64,000 nt of DNA, from the NCBI RefSeq assembly GCF_002777255.1, contig NZ_CP017634.1, positions 1,438,903 to 1,502,902 of the forward strand, written 5' to 3'. The notes under the pieces are model-generated. The model saw only the letters and a program-made list of their open reading frames with translations. It did no database searches and had not been told where the DNA came from. A program made the translations under genes and the position numbers. Of this stretch, positions 19,181-27,637 are shown piece by piece (position 1 is the stretch's first letter; every line of letters begins with the position of its first letter). The stretch is from Candidatus Formimonas warabiya. GTDB lineage: Bacteria; Bacillota; Dehalobacteriia; Dehalobacteriales; Dehalobacteriaceae.

Positions 19181-20218
19181 CTATGTATTGTCCTGGCCAA
19201 AATTAGTTTGTTCGGAATCTACGGGAGACTGGGGACTGGTTTCCTCCCCGGTTTCACCGGCCTCGATGAGCTGGGATACGGTCACCAGCCGGTATCCCTT
19301 TTCCTGGAGGCCCCGGATGATCTGGGGCAGGGCCTCCAAGGTGCTTTTCCTGCCCTCATGGAGCAGGATAATAGACCCGTCGCTCACATGGGATAATACC
19401 CGGTTGACGATTTTTTGAGGGTCGTGGGTATCCCAGTCCCGGGGGTCCACGTTCCATCCTACGCTTTTCTGGTGGTAGCGGTCTGCCGTTCCGGTCACCA
19501 GATCATTGTACGCCCCATAGGGGGGCCGGAAAAGCTTGATCTCCACCTGAATATTGCTAAAAGCCAGGGCGGTCTTGCGAAAATCCTCTTGAATGATCTC
19601 CAGCTTCTCCAGGGTCAGCTTGGCGTGGCGATAAGAATGGCTGCCTACTTCAAAGCCTTGCTCGGCAATTTTTTGGGCAATCCCGGGATATTTTTCCACT
19701 CTCGTGCCCACGAGAAAGAAAGTAGCCGGGACCTGATACGCTTCTAAAGTTTTCAGATACTCGGCGGTCCAACCCGCATAGGGGCCGTCATCAAAGGTAA
19801 GGGCGACCAGTTTTCCCGCCTGGGTACTGCCCCGGAAGATAGGCTTGGAGGCTTCGGCCTGGTCCTTTGGGTCTGATGCAGGTGTTTCCTCTTCCTGCTT
19901 GGGCGGCGGAGGGGCCGGTTTCCCCGTCTCCGGCACCGGTTTCTCTGTTTCCGCCGCCGGCTTTTCTGTGTCTACCGACGGCTTTTCCTCCCCTCCCTCC
20001 GGACCGGCCTCAGGGGAGGCCGGATTCTTTTCCGGAACAGGCGGGCTGGGGCTTTCTGCCGTCACATTGACCGGATAAGCATCCGGGTTGGCATAAAGGT
20101 ATTGGCTGCCGGGAAACAAGAGCGTAATTAACAGGACGGTAAGCATAAATTCAAACCAAATGGCCATCCTTAAGAAGCGAATATGAGTCTCTTTAATGCA
20201 TTGGTTAATTTTCCTCAC
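19181..20218 (-). CDS. Polysaccharide deacetylase (NodB domain), membrane-anchored
   Basis: Likely cell-wall or exopolysaccharide N-deacetylase acting outside the membrane. About 345 residues: an N-terminal membrane anchor (FMLTVLLITLLFPGSQYL), a low-complexity linker of roughly 70 residues rich in Pro, Glu and Lys with EKPAAETEKP-type repeats, then a NodB domain with LTFDDGPYAGW (metal Asp), GSHSYRHAKLTLEKL (metal His pair), RPPYGAYND and ILLHEG. The GTG at 20218 is chosen because GGAGGA lies six bases upstream. The longer open frame has no ribosome site. It could be a PdaA/PdaB-type sporulation enzyme, but the family is broad. Confidence 0.85.
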   Translation of the reverse strand: MRKINQCIKETHIRFLRMAIWFEFMLTVLLITLLFPGSQYLYANPDAYPVNVTAESPSPPVPEKNPASPEAGPEGGEEKPSVDTEKPAAETEKPVPETGKPAPPPPKQEEETPASDPKDQAEASKPIFRGSTQAGKLVALTFDDGPYAGWTAEYLKTLEAYQVPATFFLVGTRVEKYPGIAQKIAEQGFEVGSHSYRHAKLTLEKLEIIQEDFRKTALAFSNIQVEIKLFRPPYGAYNDLVTGTADRYHQKSVGWNVDPRDWDTHDPQKIVNRVLSHVSDGSIILLHEGRKSTLEALPQIIRGLQEKGYRLVTVSQLIEAGETGEETSPQSPVDSEQTNFGQDNT

Positions 20219-20334
20219 GGTACATCCTCCTGACAGCCTGCCAATGCTTTTGATGAACAATTTCACCTTTGTAAATATAGACGTAAAGGACAGCCCTCAG
20301 GTTCGATCTTTTGGTCCATTTTTAAACAAAATTT

Positions 20335-20589
20335 TTACTTGTGATCCAGGTGATCTATCTCTTTATTTTCCTCCTTTAAACTGCCTTTTTTCCTTTTATA
20401 AAAACGGACGATCAGCTTGTCCATACATTCGCTCATTTTAAGTACCTGCCGGCTCTGTAAGTGTGATTTTTCCTTTTCCACAACCATTTCTAAAATCTTT
20501 CTTTGCACTTCCAGGTCATCGGGAAAATCTTTTTTACCTTCATTAAAAATCTTTATCAAATCCTTTCCCTTTTTTTGTGTGCGGTTCAT
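20335..20589 (-). CDS. Spo0E-like aspartyl-phosphate phosphatase
   Basis: An 84-residue protein whose centre reads QVLKMSECMDKLIVRFYKRK. This matches the Spo0E/YnzD family signature (S-x-x-x-D followed by KLI and an aromatic), in which the Asp is needed to dephosphorylate Spo0A-P. The N-terminal 35 residues are charged and unlike standard Spo0E. Its ATG immediately follows the stop of the XRE gene, so the two are one operon. Inference: the XRE protein controls a brake on the sporulation phosphorelay. Confidence 0.65.
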   Translation of the reverse strand: MNRTQKKGKDLIKIFNEGKKDFPDDLEVQRKILEMVVEKEKSHLQSRQVLKMSECMDKLIVRFYKRKKGSLKEENKEIDHLDHK

Positions 20590-20841
20590 TTATCGCTTCC
20601 GGTTTCTCTTCTCTTTGGAAAGAGAGCCCTCATCATGAAAAAAGATTTCTTCCACCCCCACTTCAAAAAAGTCGGCAATTTTTTTGGCCAGGAGCAAGGG
20701 AGGATTTCGATCACCTGTTTCGATCATGTTATAAAAACTGCGGGAGATGTTCAGTTGGGCTGCTACCTTTTCTTGAGTAAGCCTGATCCCAAGCTCTTTT
20801 CCTTTTTGCTTTCTCAATTCCACAAGCCGTTTTCTCAACAT
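20590..20841 (-). CDS. XRE-family transcriptional regulator (short)
   Basis: An 83-residue protein that is essentially one helix-turn-helix of the Cro/CI type: LTQEKVAAQLNISRSFYNMI then ETGDRNPPLLLAKKIADFFE. No effector domain. The ATG is four bases after GGAGG. It is divergent from the XRE-S24 gene across a 160-base region containing a palindromic operator candidate, and it is coupled to the Spo0E-like gene downstream. Confidence 0.85.
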   Translation of the reverse strand: MLRKRLVELRKQKGKELGIRLTQEKVAAQLNISRSFYNMIETGDRNPPLLLAKKIADFFEVGVEEIFFHDEGSLSKEKRNRKR

Positions 20842-20964
20842 ATTACCTCCTCTACCGAAACATTTTTCTGGAAATTCCTACAGAATTTATCATACGTCAC
20901 AAATGGAGACAGTGTCAACTGTTTTTTCCATGTTCCGTTCGTTTGCGTGACTCGGCTTTCCAAA

Positions 20965-20981
20965 TGTCACATTTTGTGATA
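20965..20981. promoter_or_regulatory. Palindromic operator candidate
   Basis: TGTCACATTTTGTGATA: TGTCACA and TGTGATA form an inverted repeat with one mismatch around TTT. It overlaps the probable -10 region (GATATTAT) just before the XRE-S24 start, so it could be the self-repression site of one of the two divergent XRE proteins (inference). Confidence 0.5.
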
Positions 20982-21001
20982 TTATTTTCCTGGAGGTAGA
21001 T

Positions 21002-21580
21002 ATGATGATTGGTCCATATTTAAGGGAATTGCGCAAGGAAAAAGGTATTTCCCAGTACGCACTGGCCAAAGAATTAAACCTGGGCCGTTCCACCATTACC
21101 CAATATGAGACAGGAGACCGCATGCCCGATTATGGGACCTTGCTTAATATTGCCCATTATTTTTCTGTCTCCACTGATTATTTGCTCGGGAACAGCAAGG
21201 TGAGAAAAATCCAGGGCTTTATCCCGCTGATTACCTTCGATGAAGATTACATCCCATCGGATCACCTGCACATCTTCCAGGATCCTGCTTCTGCCTACCA
21301 ACCTGATGAGCTTTTTTACTACCTGGTCCCGGACGACAATATGATCGGCGCCCGGATCATGAAAGGAGATATCGCCCTGGTCAAAAAGCAGGACCAGGTG
21401 GAAAACGGCGATATTGCCCTTGTTTCCGTAAAAAATGAGAAAGCAGCTTTAAAAAGAGTGTATAAAAGCCCCGACCATTACATCCTGCACATGGATCATC
21501 CCCATTATCAACCCACCTTCATCAATCTCCAGGACGTTGAAATTATCGGCAAAGTCATCGAGGTGCGCTTTAAGTTATAA
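21002..21580 (+). CDS. XRE regulator with S24/LexA-like domain lacking the catalytic Ser
   Basis: A 192-residue protein with a helix-turn-helix at about 8-62 (KGISQYALAKELNLGRSTIT, YETGDRMPD) and an S24 peptidase-like C-terminal domain at about 110-190. In active LexA/CI proteins the nucleophile is the Ser of a D-S-M motif; here the aligned segment reads PDDNMIGARIMKGD, so Asn replaces Ser, while the general-base Lys is kept in ALKRVY. Self-cleavage is therefore unlikely and the domain may only dimerise or sense. GGAGG lies five bases before the ATG. Confidence 0.88.
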   Translation: MMIGPYLRELRKEKGISQYALAKELNLGRSTITQYETGDRMPDYGTLLNIAHYFSVSTDYLLGNSKVRKIQGFIPLITFDEDYIPSDHLHIFQDPASAYQPDELFYYLVPDDNMIGARIMKGDIALVKKQDQVENGDIALVSVKNEKAALKRVYKSPDHYILHMDHPHYQPTFINLQDVEIIGKVIEVRFKL

Positions 21581-21609
21581 ATTTCCTGGCCCGGAACCGC
21601 AAAAAAATA

Positions 21610-21640
21610 TTTGGCCTTATGGGAAAACGACAAGGCCAAA
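21610..21640 (+). terminator. Hairpin after the XRE-S24 gene
   Basis: TTTGGCCTT and AAGGCCAAA form a nine-pair stem. It probably ends the regulator transcript, although the T tract is weak. Confidence 0.5.
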
Positions 21641-21703
21641 TCTAATGTTCTTTGCTATGCCTTTTGCTTCATGGACCAGCCATCGATCTGCGCTGTATAC
21701 ACC

Positions 21704-21961
21704 CTATTTTCGCAATAAATTGCTCATTTGCCGGACTAAATTGGAAAAGTTGGTATTCAGGATGCCGATCTGATCGCCCAGTCTCCTGATTTCCTTTTCC
21801 ATCACGGCGACTTTTAGTCCCATATTATTGTTGTCCGTTACCCCGATCACTGCACCGCAAAAGCTGCACTGGACAAACAAAAGTTTTGCCGCCAAATTCT
21901 TTGGTTCATTTACCACCACCTCAAAATCATGGCGTCCGCATCTGGGACAGGTCGAAGTCAT
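21704..21961 (-). CDS. Zinc-ribbon plus coiled-coil protein, unknown function
   Basis: An 85-residue protein. Two CxxC pairs (CPRCG at 5-9 and CSFCG at about 32-36) form a zinc ribbon resembling the start of many DUF-type nucleic-acid or membrane-associated proteins. It is followed by a 35-residue amphipathic helix ending SNLVRQMSNLLRK that may be a coiled coil. AAGGTGA precedes the ATG. No recognised family, and it is divergent from the small gene at 22066. Confidence 0.6.
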   Translation of the reverse strand: MTSTCPRCGRHDFEVVVNEPKNLAAKLLFVQCSFCGAVIGVTDNNNMGLKVAVMEKEIRRLGDQIGILNTNFSNLVRQMSNLLRK

Positions 21962-22065
21962 TTTATCACCTTCTTTGCTGTTTCATATGGATCGTTTAAA
22001 TGTGATTTACATACCCTAATGGTATTCAGCACAAGCCTGTGATCCTGCTTAGGAGGAAAAATAAA

Positions 22066-22335
22066 ATGATTCAATACTGGAAGCATCAGATAACCGGAGA
22101 AATTTACGCAGTGGACATGCTGGACCAGGAAATTACAAATGCCTACGGACCCCTAACGGATACCTATTTCCGCGCACGAATGGCCCGGAACTTAAACTTT
22201 AACTATGATCATGCCGTTGATCTCACCTGGCTGAAGCAGCATCAGGATGATTTTTCCCTCCTTCAGCCGGAGCTGCATCCCCTGCCCGGACCTTTCAGTA
22301 AAAAGTCCTGGATCATCAGAATGCTCAATAAGTGA
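22066..22335 (+). CDS. Small protein with C-terminal KKSWI tail
   Basis: An 89-residue soluble protein, MIQYWKHQITGEIYAVDM at the start. Not recognised. Its last 11 residues, KKSWIIRMLNK, closely match KKSWIMKLLGK at the end of the unrelated small protein at 31327-31497, so the tail may be a shared docking or localisation signal. AGGAGG is well placed for the ATG. It is convergent with the chemoreceptor gene, whose stop abuts it. Confidence 0.65.
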   Translation: MIQYWKHQITGEIYAVDMLDQEITNAYGPLTDTYFRARMARNLNFNYDHAVDLTWLKQHQDDFSLLQPELHPLPGPFSKKSWIIRMLNK

Positions 22336-23958
22336 TTAGAGAACCTTAAATTTCACCGCCATATTCTGCAGATTTTCCGCCATATGGGCGGTTTCGTCGG
22401 CGGAAGCGGCAATCTGTTCAATGCTGGCGGCCGACTCTTCCGTTACAGCGGAAATATTCTCGATGGATTGGGCCACATCCTGGACGCTTCCTGCCGCATT
22501 GCGGGCAGCCAGGCTCATTTTTTGCACCATTTGATTATTTTCCTGAACCATGGTATAGATCTGCTCAAAAGCCGCCTGGGCATCCACGGTCATTTTACTT
22601 CCTTTTTCGGATGCTTCTACCGCTTTGGCAATATCATCCTGGATCACCTTGATCAAGTCGGCAATCTCTTTGGTCGCCTTGCCGGACCGTTCCGCCAGCT
22701 TGCGCACCTCTTCCGCCACCACGGCAAACCCTCTGCCGTGCTCCCCTGCCCTTGCCGCTTCAATGGCCGCATTGAGAGCCAAAAGATTGGTCTGGTCCGA
22801 AATGTCATTGATCACCGCAAGAATCTCTCCGATTTGGCTGGAGTTCTTGCCCAGCTTCTGCATATTGGCGTTAATGGTCTGCATCCCTTCGTCGACAAAG
22901 CCGACTGTGGCTTTTCCTTTGTGGGTGGTATCGGAAGCCTTCGCGGCCATTTCCAGCGCCACTGCGGCGGAATCTACCACAGCAGTAGCATCGCTTGTGA
23001 TTTTTTCCATGGACTGAGCCACCTGCTGGACATGCTTGGCTTCTTCCTGTATGCCGAGGGAAATCTGCTGGGTGCTGGCCGACATCTGTTGCGAGGCGGA
23101 TGTCACTTGATGGGCGGTTTGAAAGAGACGATTTAAGATCTCATTTTGATTGGTATTGGTGGCTTTAATCGCTTGTCCCAAGATGCCGAAGGCATCGCGC
23201 CGGTTGATCAAGGCCTGCTCAATCAATTTTGCCTCCGTCTCTTTATATTTGCTTTGATGCAGCACAATGCTCTTTTGGATTTCTTTGATATCTTTTAACT
23301 CGATATCCATGCCCACCATACCGACAAATTTCCTCTTGATGATGATGGGCAGAGCCACCGTGGTCATCAATACTTTCTGTCCGTCCAGCTCAAAATAATA
23401 AGGGTCCGTGATGGTAATCTGGCCGGTTTTTTTGGGCTCCCGGTACCAAGGCTCATCTTCAATATTCGTTAATGCCATCAAATCTACCTGATCCTTGGCC
23501 CAATAGTAATAGGGGGTAAACCGCCCTTTATCATAATAATCTACCTTGGTATAATCCGCATCCCTGCCGTCAAAAGCATTGGGCTCCCAAAGCACGGACA
23601 GGCCGATAAATTCCTTATTTTGCTCCACCGCTCTTTTTTGTATTTTCAGCACGGCGGCCCGGTCGGTATGATTGTTCTTTTTCATGGCGGCCAGTTCTTG
23701 AACCAAATCGCTGCCCAGCTTCACTGCTTTGTCAAGAACCAGATAATCCCCTAAGGATCCCCTTTTTAAATATTCGATGGCGAATTCTAAATTTTTTGAG
23801 AAAGAATGGGTTTGAGAAAATGCCAGTACAATGAGGATAATAACACCGATCATCAAAACCGGAAATGCAAAACTCGAATTTCTAAATATCATCCCAATTA
23901 AAATCAAAACTGATGATAACAAAATGACCCATCGGTTCTGCATCAAAAGATACTTCAC
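22336..23958 (-). CDS. Methyl-accepting chemotaxis protein, membrane type
   Basis: Chemoreceptor of 540 residues. Two N-terminal hydrophobic segments at about 11-48, then a sensor region at about 55-235 that resembles a Cache/PAS-like ligand domain ([40 protein letters not shown]), no obvious HAMP, and an MCP signalling domain with the hairpin tip [20 protein letters not shown]. Both predicted membrane segments precede the sensor, so that region may sit inside the cell. The GTG start has AAGGAGG seven bases upstream. A chemotaxis operon is not in the window. Confidence 0.9.
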   Translation of the reverse strand: MKYLLMQNRWVILLSSVLILIGMIFRNSSFAFPVLMIGVIILIVLAFSQTHSFSKNLEFAIEYLKRGSLGDYLVLDKAVKLGSDLVQELAAMKKNNHTDRAAVLKIQKRAVEQNKEFIGLSVLWEPNAFDGRDADYTKVDYYDKGRFTPYYYWAKDQVDLMALTNIEDEPWYREPKKTGQITITDPYYFELDGQKVLMTTVALPIIIKRKFVGMVGMDIELKDIKEIQKSIVLHQSKYKETEAKLIEQALINRRDAFGILGQAIKATNTNQNEILNRLFQTAHQVTSASQQMSASTQQISLGIQEEAKHVQQVAQSMEKITSDATAVVDSAAVALEMAAKASDTTHKGKATVGFVDEGMQTINANMQKLGKNSSQIGEILAVINDISDQTNLLALNAAIEAARAGEHGRGFAVVAEEVRKLAERSGKATKEIADLIKVIQDDIAKAVEASEKGSKMTVDAQAAFEQIYTMVQENNQMVQKMSLAARNAAGSVQDVAQSIENISAVTEESAASIEQIAASADETAHMAENLQNMAVKFKVL

Positions 23959-24147
23959 TAAAAAACCTCCTTCTATCTGATATTTTTCTCCCCAAACTTG
24001 ATAATCCTAAGGGGCAACACCATCCTGTAATTTTTTTATTTCTCCAAATTTTCCAAATTTCCTGCCTCAATTTACATATGAATGGGGTTTCTTGCAAAAA
24101 AACAATTATTTTGATCCGGCAACATTTATTGCCATTTTCTCCATTCC

Positions 24148-24735
24148 TTACTGTTCCGGATCATTTTTTCGGCCTAAGCGTAAAAACAATAAGCTCATCA
24201 GGAAATAAAAGGCGCTGAAGATGGTATCATTGGTTAATGCCAATCCCTTCACAAATTCGTCATACCGGATTAAGAGGGGTATTTTTGAAGGTAAAGATAA
24301 AGCGTTCAGCACCAAAGGATAATAAAGAAAAATACTCAATACCGTGCTTTGAAGTGCCATTAATCCCAAACAAATGGCGATGGGCTTATGCAGAAAATTC
24401 CCCTTCAGACTGTAGAGCCTCAAGGCAATGAAAATCAAAACCGCTCCTTTAGCCAATAAAACCAGGGAACCATAAACAACATGTGTCAGTAAAAAGATGG
24501 CGAAGGGCAGCCAGATGGAGAGGGTGATCGGTTTATCCACGCGATCATAATTTAATTCTCTGTGTAAATAAATGCGGAAAAAATACAAAATTGCCCCATA
24601 AAAAACCAAACCGATGCCGCTAATAAGAGAGATTCCGACATTTCTCGCCATCTGAAAGGAATCAAAAAAGGCTACCCACATCAAGGCAAAGATGGAAACA
24701 AAACCGGCAATCTTATAGATGATAGGATTTTCCAT
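24148..24735 (-). CDS. Polytopic membrane protein, unknown function
   Basis: 195 residues with about six hydrophobic segments and very short loops, no recognisable motif. AGTAGGAGG precedes the ATG. Upstream are TGTCGGA at 24781 and TGTCGAA at 24801, the second a perfect match to the Spo0A-box core, so control at the onset of sporulation is possible (inference). Confidence 0.6.
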   Translation of the reverse strand: MENPIIYKIAGFVSIFALMWVAFFDSFQMARNVGISLISGIGLVFYGAILYFFRIYLHRELNYDRVDKPITLSIWLPFAIFLLTHVVYGSLVLLAKGAVLIFIALRLYSLKGNFLHKPIAICLGLMALQSTVLSIFLYYPLVLNALSLPSKIPLLIRYDEFVKGLALTNDTIFSAFYFLMSLLFLRLGRKNDPEQ

Positions 24736-24882
24736 AAAAAAACCTCCTACTGGACCTAATTACATTATAGCCAAGTGTCTTGTCGGAAACGTAAAAATTG
24801 TGTCGAATAACAAATTATTCCTTTATTGATATTTATTTCTATGGCAAATAAGTTCCATTTTTCTCCCTTTTTCATACAAAAT

Positions 24883-24907
24883 AAAAAACCACCTCTGGGG
24901 ACGGTGG
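24883..24907 (-). terminator. Terminator after the PAS-GGDEF-HD-GYP gene
   Basis: Minus-strand GCCACCGTCCCCAGAGGTGG hairpin followed by TTTTTTATTTTG. Confidence 0.75.
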
Positions 24908-24941
24908 CTGCAAAATCGCTTTTCTGTCAGGAATCAATGGT

Positions 24942-26435
24942 TCAGCTTTTTCCTTTCTCCAACATCATGTGAATAAAAATGGGCACCAGTTCCGGGTCGA
25001 ATTGGGTCCCGGCACATTTTTTCAGTTCCCTCAATGAATCGCGGAAGGAAAGGGCCTTTTTGTAAGGCCGGTCATTGGTCATGACATCAAAGGTATCTGC
25101 AATGGCCAGGATTCGGCACTCAATGGGGATCTCTTCTCCTCTCAGCCCGCAGGGGTATCCGTTTCCGTCCCACCACTCGTGGTGTTTTAAGATCCAATCG
25201 GCGATCGGGGCCAGATCGGGAGAGGACAAGGCGATGCGATAGCCAATCTCGCAATGGGATTTCATTTTTTCTCTTTCTTGGGCGTTAAGCTGACTTTTTT
25301 TCTTTAAAATATGATCCGGAATCGCCACTTTACCGACGTCATGAAACTGGGCAAACAATTGCAAGTCACTGTATTTTTTCTTGGGGATGCCTGCAATTTC
25401 CGCAAAATCCAGGACCAGGCCGCCCAGTCTGATCCCATGCTGCTCGGTAACAATATCCCTTAATTCCAGGGTTTTTAATAAGGTTTTCACAATATGGCTT
25501 CGGACACTTTCTCTTTGATGAAGTTTTTCCCGGTACATATTATTGTCCGCATGCTGGTAAAGGTCTTCCAGCCGGGTCTCTTCACAGGTAAAGGCATAGC
25601 CGATGGAAATATTCAAAGGCACTTCCGGTTGGGACGCATTATACAGCTTGATGCCATCTGCCAGTCTTTGATTGGATTTTAACATCATTTTTTCGGTGCA
25701 CCCGGAAAGTAAGACGGCAAATTCGTCTCCGCCGATGCGGGCGACGATATCCGTATCCCTAAAACACTTCTGAATCACTTCGGCAGCGGCCTTTAATAAA
25801 AAGTCACCCTTGGCGTGACCGAGAGAATCATTCACCAATTTTAGCCCGTCCACATCACACATAATTAAGCCGATATTTTTGGTGCCCGCCAGGTGAAACT
25901 GCTCCATAATTTTTTCAAAATACATACGGTTTTTCAAACCGGTAAGGGAGTCGTGGGTACTGATGAATTCAAGCTGCCGGTCATATTTTTTCCGCTCGCT
26001 GATATCCATGATCACCCCTCGAAGCATGGCGCACTTCCCGTCCTTAAAGATGGGAATGGAATGGATCAATGTGGAGAGCCTGGTGCCGTCTTTCTTTTGC
26101 AGGACAATTTCTCTCAGGCCCGGTGTTTTTCCCGTCATGAGCGCGTAAATACTTTCCTGGACTGCTTGCCGCTGTTCCGGGATCACGGCTTCCAGAACAC
26201 TAAAATTCTCTTTTAAGGTTCCCTTTTCATAGCCAAAAAAGTCCCAGGCGGACTCATTAGAGAATAACAGCTTCCCTTCCCTGTCTATTTCGAAGACCAC
26301 TTCCTGGATGGAATTGAGGATTTCCCAGGACCGGGCCGCGTTTAACTCCAATTCTTTAATTCTCTTTGTTAAATACTGAATCTTTTTGTGAAAAGGATAT
26401 TTCTTGATCTGCTTGCGCTTAAATTTAAGCTTCAT
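24942..26435 (-). CDS. PAS-GGDEF-HD-GYP cyclic-di-GMP signalling protein
   Basis: A soluble 497-residue protein. An N-terminal coiled coil, a PAS domain at about 38-150 (FEIDREGKLLFSNESAWDFFG), a GGDEF domain at about 160-310 with the intact motif RIGGDEFAVLLSG, and an HD-GYP domain from about 325 with FHDVGKVAIP, HHEWWDGNGYPCGL and DTFDVMTNDRPYKKA. Diguanylate-cyclase and phosphodiesterase signatures are both intact, so the net direction cannot be predicted. The PAS domain could bind a small ligand or flavin. Upstream is a leader with no recognised riboswitch. Confidence 0.93.
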   Translation of the reverse strand: MKLKFKRKQIKKYPFHKKIQYLTKRIKELELNAARSWEILNSIQEVVFEIDREGKLLFSNESAWDFFGYEKGTLKENFSVLEAVIPEQRQAVQESIYALMTGKTPGLREIVLQKKDGTRLSTLIHSIPIFKDGKCAMLRGVIMDISERKKYDRQLEFISTHDSLTGLKNRMYFEKIMEQFHLAGTKNIGLIMCDVDGLKLVNDSLGHAKGDFLLKAAAEVIQKCFRDTDIVARIGGDEFAVLLSGCTEKMMLKSNQRLADGIKLYNASQPEVPLNISIGYAFTCEETRLEDLYQHADNNMYREKLHQRESVRSHIVKTLLKTLELRDIVTEQHGIRLGGLVLDFAEIAGIPKKKYSDLQLFAQFHDVGKVAIPDHILKKKSQLNAQEREKMKSHCEIGYRIALSSPDLAPIADWILKHHEWWDGNGYPCGLRGEEIPIECRILAIADTFDVMTNDRPYKKALSFRDSLRELKKCAGTQFDPELVPIFIHMMLEKGKS

Positions 26436-26692
26436 AATATAATCTTTAACCCTCCGGATAAGTAGTCGTTCTTTGTGACTCAGCTTATAATTTCGACTAA
26501 ATACAGAATTCCCCTGTCTTTAAAGACGCTTTTTGACCCCGGCCGCCTTGCGCCTGCCTGTTTGGACACCTTCCGACGGGCTGCCCCGGGCGGCAATGAA
26601 ATATTTGTTAAATTATGGAGGAGTTTATTCCCTCCTGTCGAACTATTGCTCATGATCTGCGGGAAATTTAACACAATGGAGTGGTGATAACC
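26436..26692. other. Intergenic region with a GC-rich structured block
   Basis: Divergent region between the PAS-GGDEF-HD-GYP gene and the Rossmann-chemoreceptor gene. At 26536-26600 it holds a GC-rich stretch where GGCCGCC and GGGCGGC can pair. I looked for conserved c-di-GMP riboswitch cores and did not find them. A CCTCC/GGAGG hairpin lies at 26617-26636. Confidence 0.4.
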
Positions 26693-27550
26693 ATGCAAAA
26701 TATTGGAATCATAGGGGCGGGAAAAGGAGGAGCATCGATACTGCAGTCATTTCTCAAAATTGAGAGTTTTAAAGTGATTGGGATTTGCGATGTCAACACC
26801 AGCGCTCCGGGAATCAGCCTGGCGCAGAGCTTTAGCATACCTATTTTTAACGATATTGCCCAGCTGCTGAAACTCCCGAACATTGATGTGATTATTGAGG
26901 CCACAGGAAACGAAAAGGTCCGGCAATCCATCCTCGATCATAAGGCTGCAGAAACAAGCTTAGTAGATTCCCACGCCGCCAATATGATGATGACCTTGGT
27001 GGACTCGCGGGAAGACATGATTCATCGCCTGCATATCGAAGCCGAAAACCTGGCGGAAACCGCCGCCAAATTGGAAAGCATCATTAAACAAATGTGTATA
27101 ATGGTCCAGGAGGTTACGGCTTCAGCCATGGCCATGGCCCAAAGTACGGACGAATTAATGACTTCCGCCCGCGATGCCCGGCTTCATCTGGGGGAAACGA
27201 GTGAGATCCTGGACTTTATTAAAAACATCTCCAAGAAGACCAAATTGCTTGGATTAAATGCGGCCATTGAAGCGGCCCACGCCGGGGATCAAGGACGGGG
27301 TTTTGCCCTAGTCGCCGAGGAAATTCGCAACCTGGCGGAAAACAGCGGCTCCTCAGTGGAGAAGATTGTCCCCATCCTGATGAACATCGAAAATTCCATG
27401 AGTGTAATTACCGAAGGGGTATCACAGGTCGGGGCGTTAACCCAGCAACAGGCCTCGGCAACCCAGGAAGTATCCTCCAGCGTTCAGGAAATCGAGCAAA
27501 TGGGAGGCTATTTATCCCAGCTGGGGAAAAATCTCGCAGCTCTTTCATAG
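26693..27550 (+). CDS. Soluble chemoreceptor with N-terminal Rossmann (NAD-binding) domain
   Basis: 285 residues and no membrane segment. Residues 1-110 look like the nucleotide-binding half of a Gfo/Idh/DapB-type dehydrogenase: [15 protein letters not shown] (GxGxxG-like), ICDVNT at the end of strand 2, and [17 protein letters not shown] coiled coil leads into a short MCP signalling domain with [26 protein letters not shown]. The catalytic half of the dehydrogenase is missing. Inference: the protein reports cytoplasmic NAD(P)(H) or a related nucleotide to the chemotaxis kinase. The ATG at 26693 has GGAG upstream. Confidence 0.85.
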   Translation: MQNIGIIGAGKGGASILQSFLKIESFKVIGICDVNTSAPGISLAQSFSIPIFNDIAQLLKLPNIDVIIEATGNEKVRQSILDHKAAETSLVDSHAANMMMTLVDSREDMIHRLHIEAENLAETAAKLESIIKQMCIMVQEVTASAMAMAQSTDELMTSARDARLHLGETSEILDFIKNISKKTKLLGLNAAIEAAHAGDQGRGFALVAEEIRNLAENSGSSVEKIVPILMNIENSMSVITEGVSQVGALTQQQASATQEVSSSVQEIEQMGGYLSQLGKNLAALS

Positions 27551-27556
27551 AAATCA

Positions 27557-27599
27557 GGGGGAGGGCGGCAAGGCAGCCCTTTGTTTGCCACCCTCCCCC
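27557..27599. terminator. Bidirectional terminator between receptor and FIST genes
   Basis: GGGGGAGGGCGGCAA pairs with TTTGCCACCCTCCCCC. The long stem between convergent genes lacks a clear T run on either side. Confidence 0.6.
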
Positions 27600-27637
27600 G
27601 GTGCCTGCATCATCTTGCTTCCCAGCGGATGCATGAT

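Noticed and set aside
23882..24097. Minus-strand 71-codon frame overlapping the chemoreceptor start
   Set aside because: Different frame from the chemoreceptor, no ribosome site and no family features.
26436..26692. Possible c-di-GMP riboswitch next to c-di-GMP genes
   Set aside because: Searched by eye on both strands for conserved class I and II cores and did not find them; GC-rich pairing alone is not enough.
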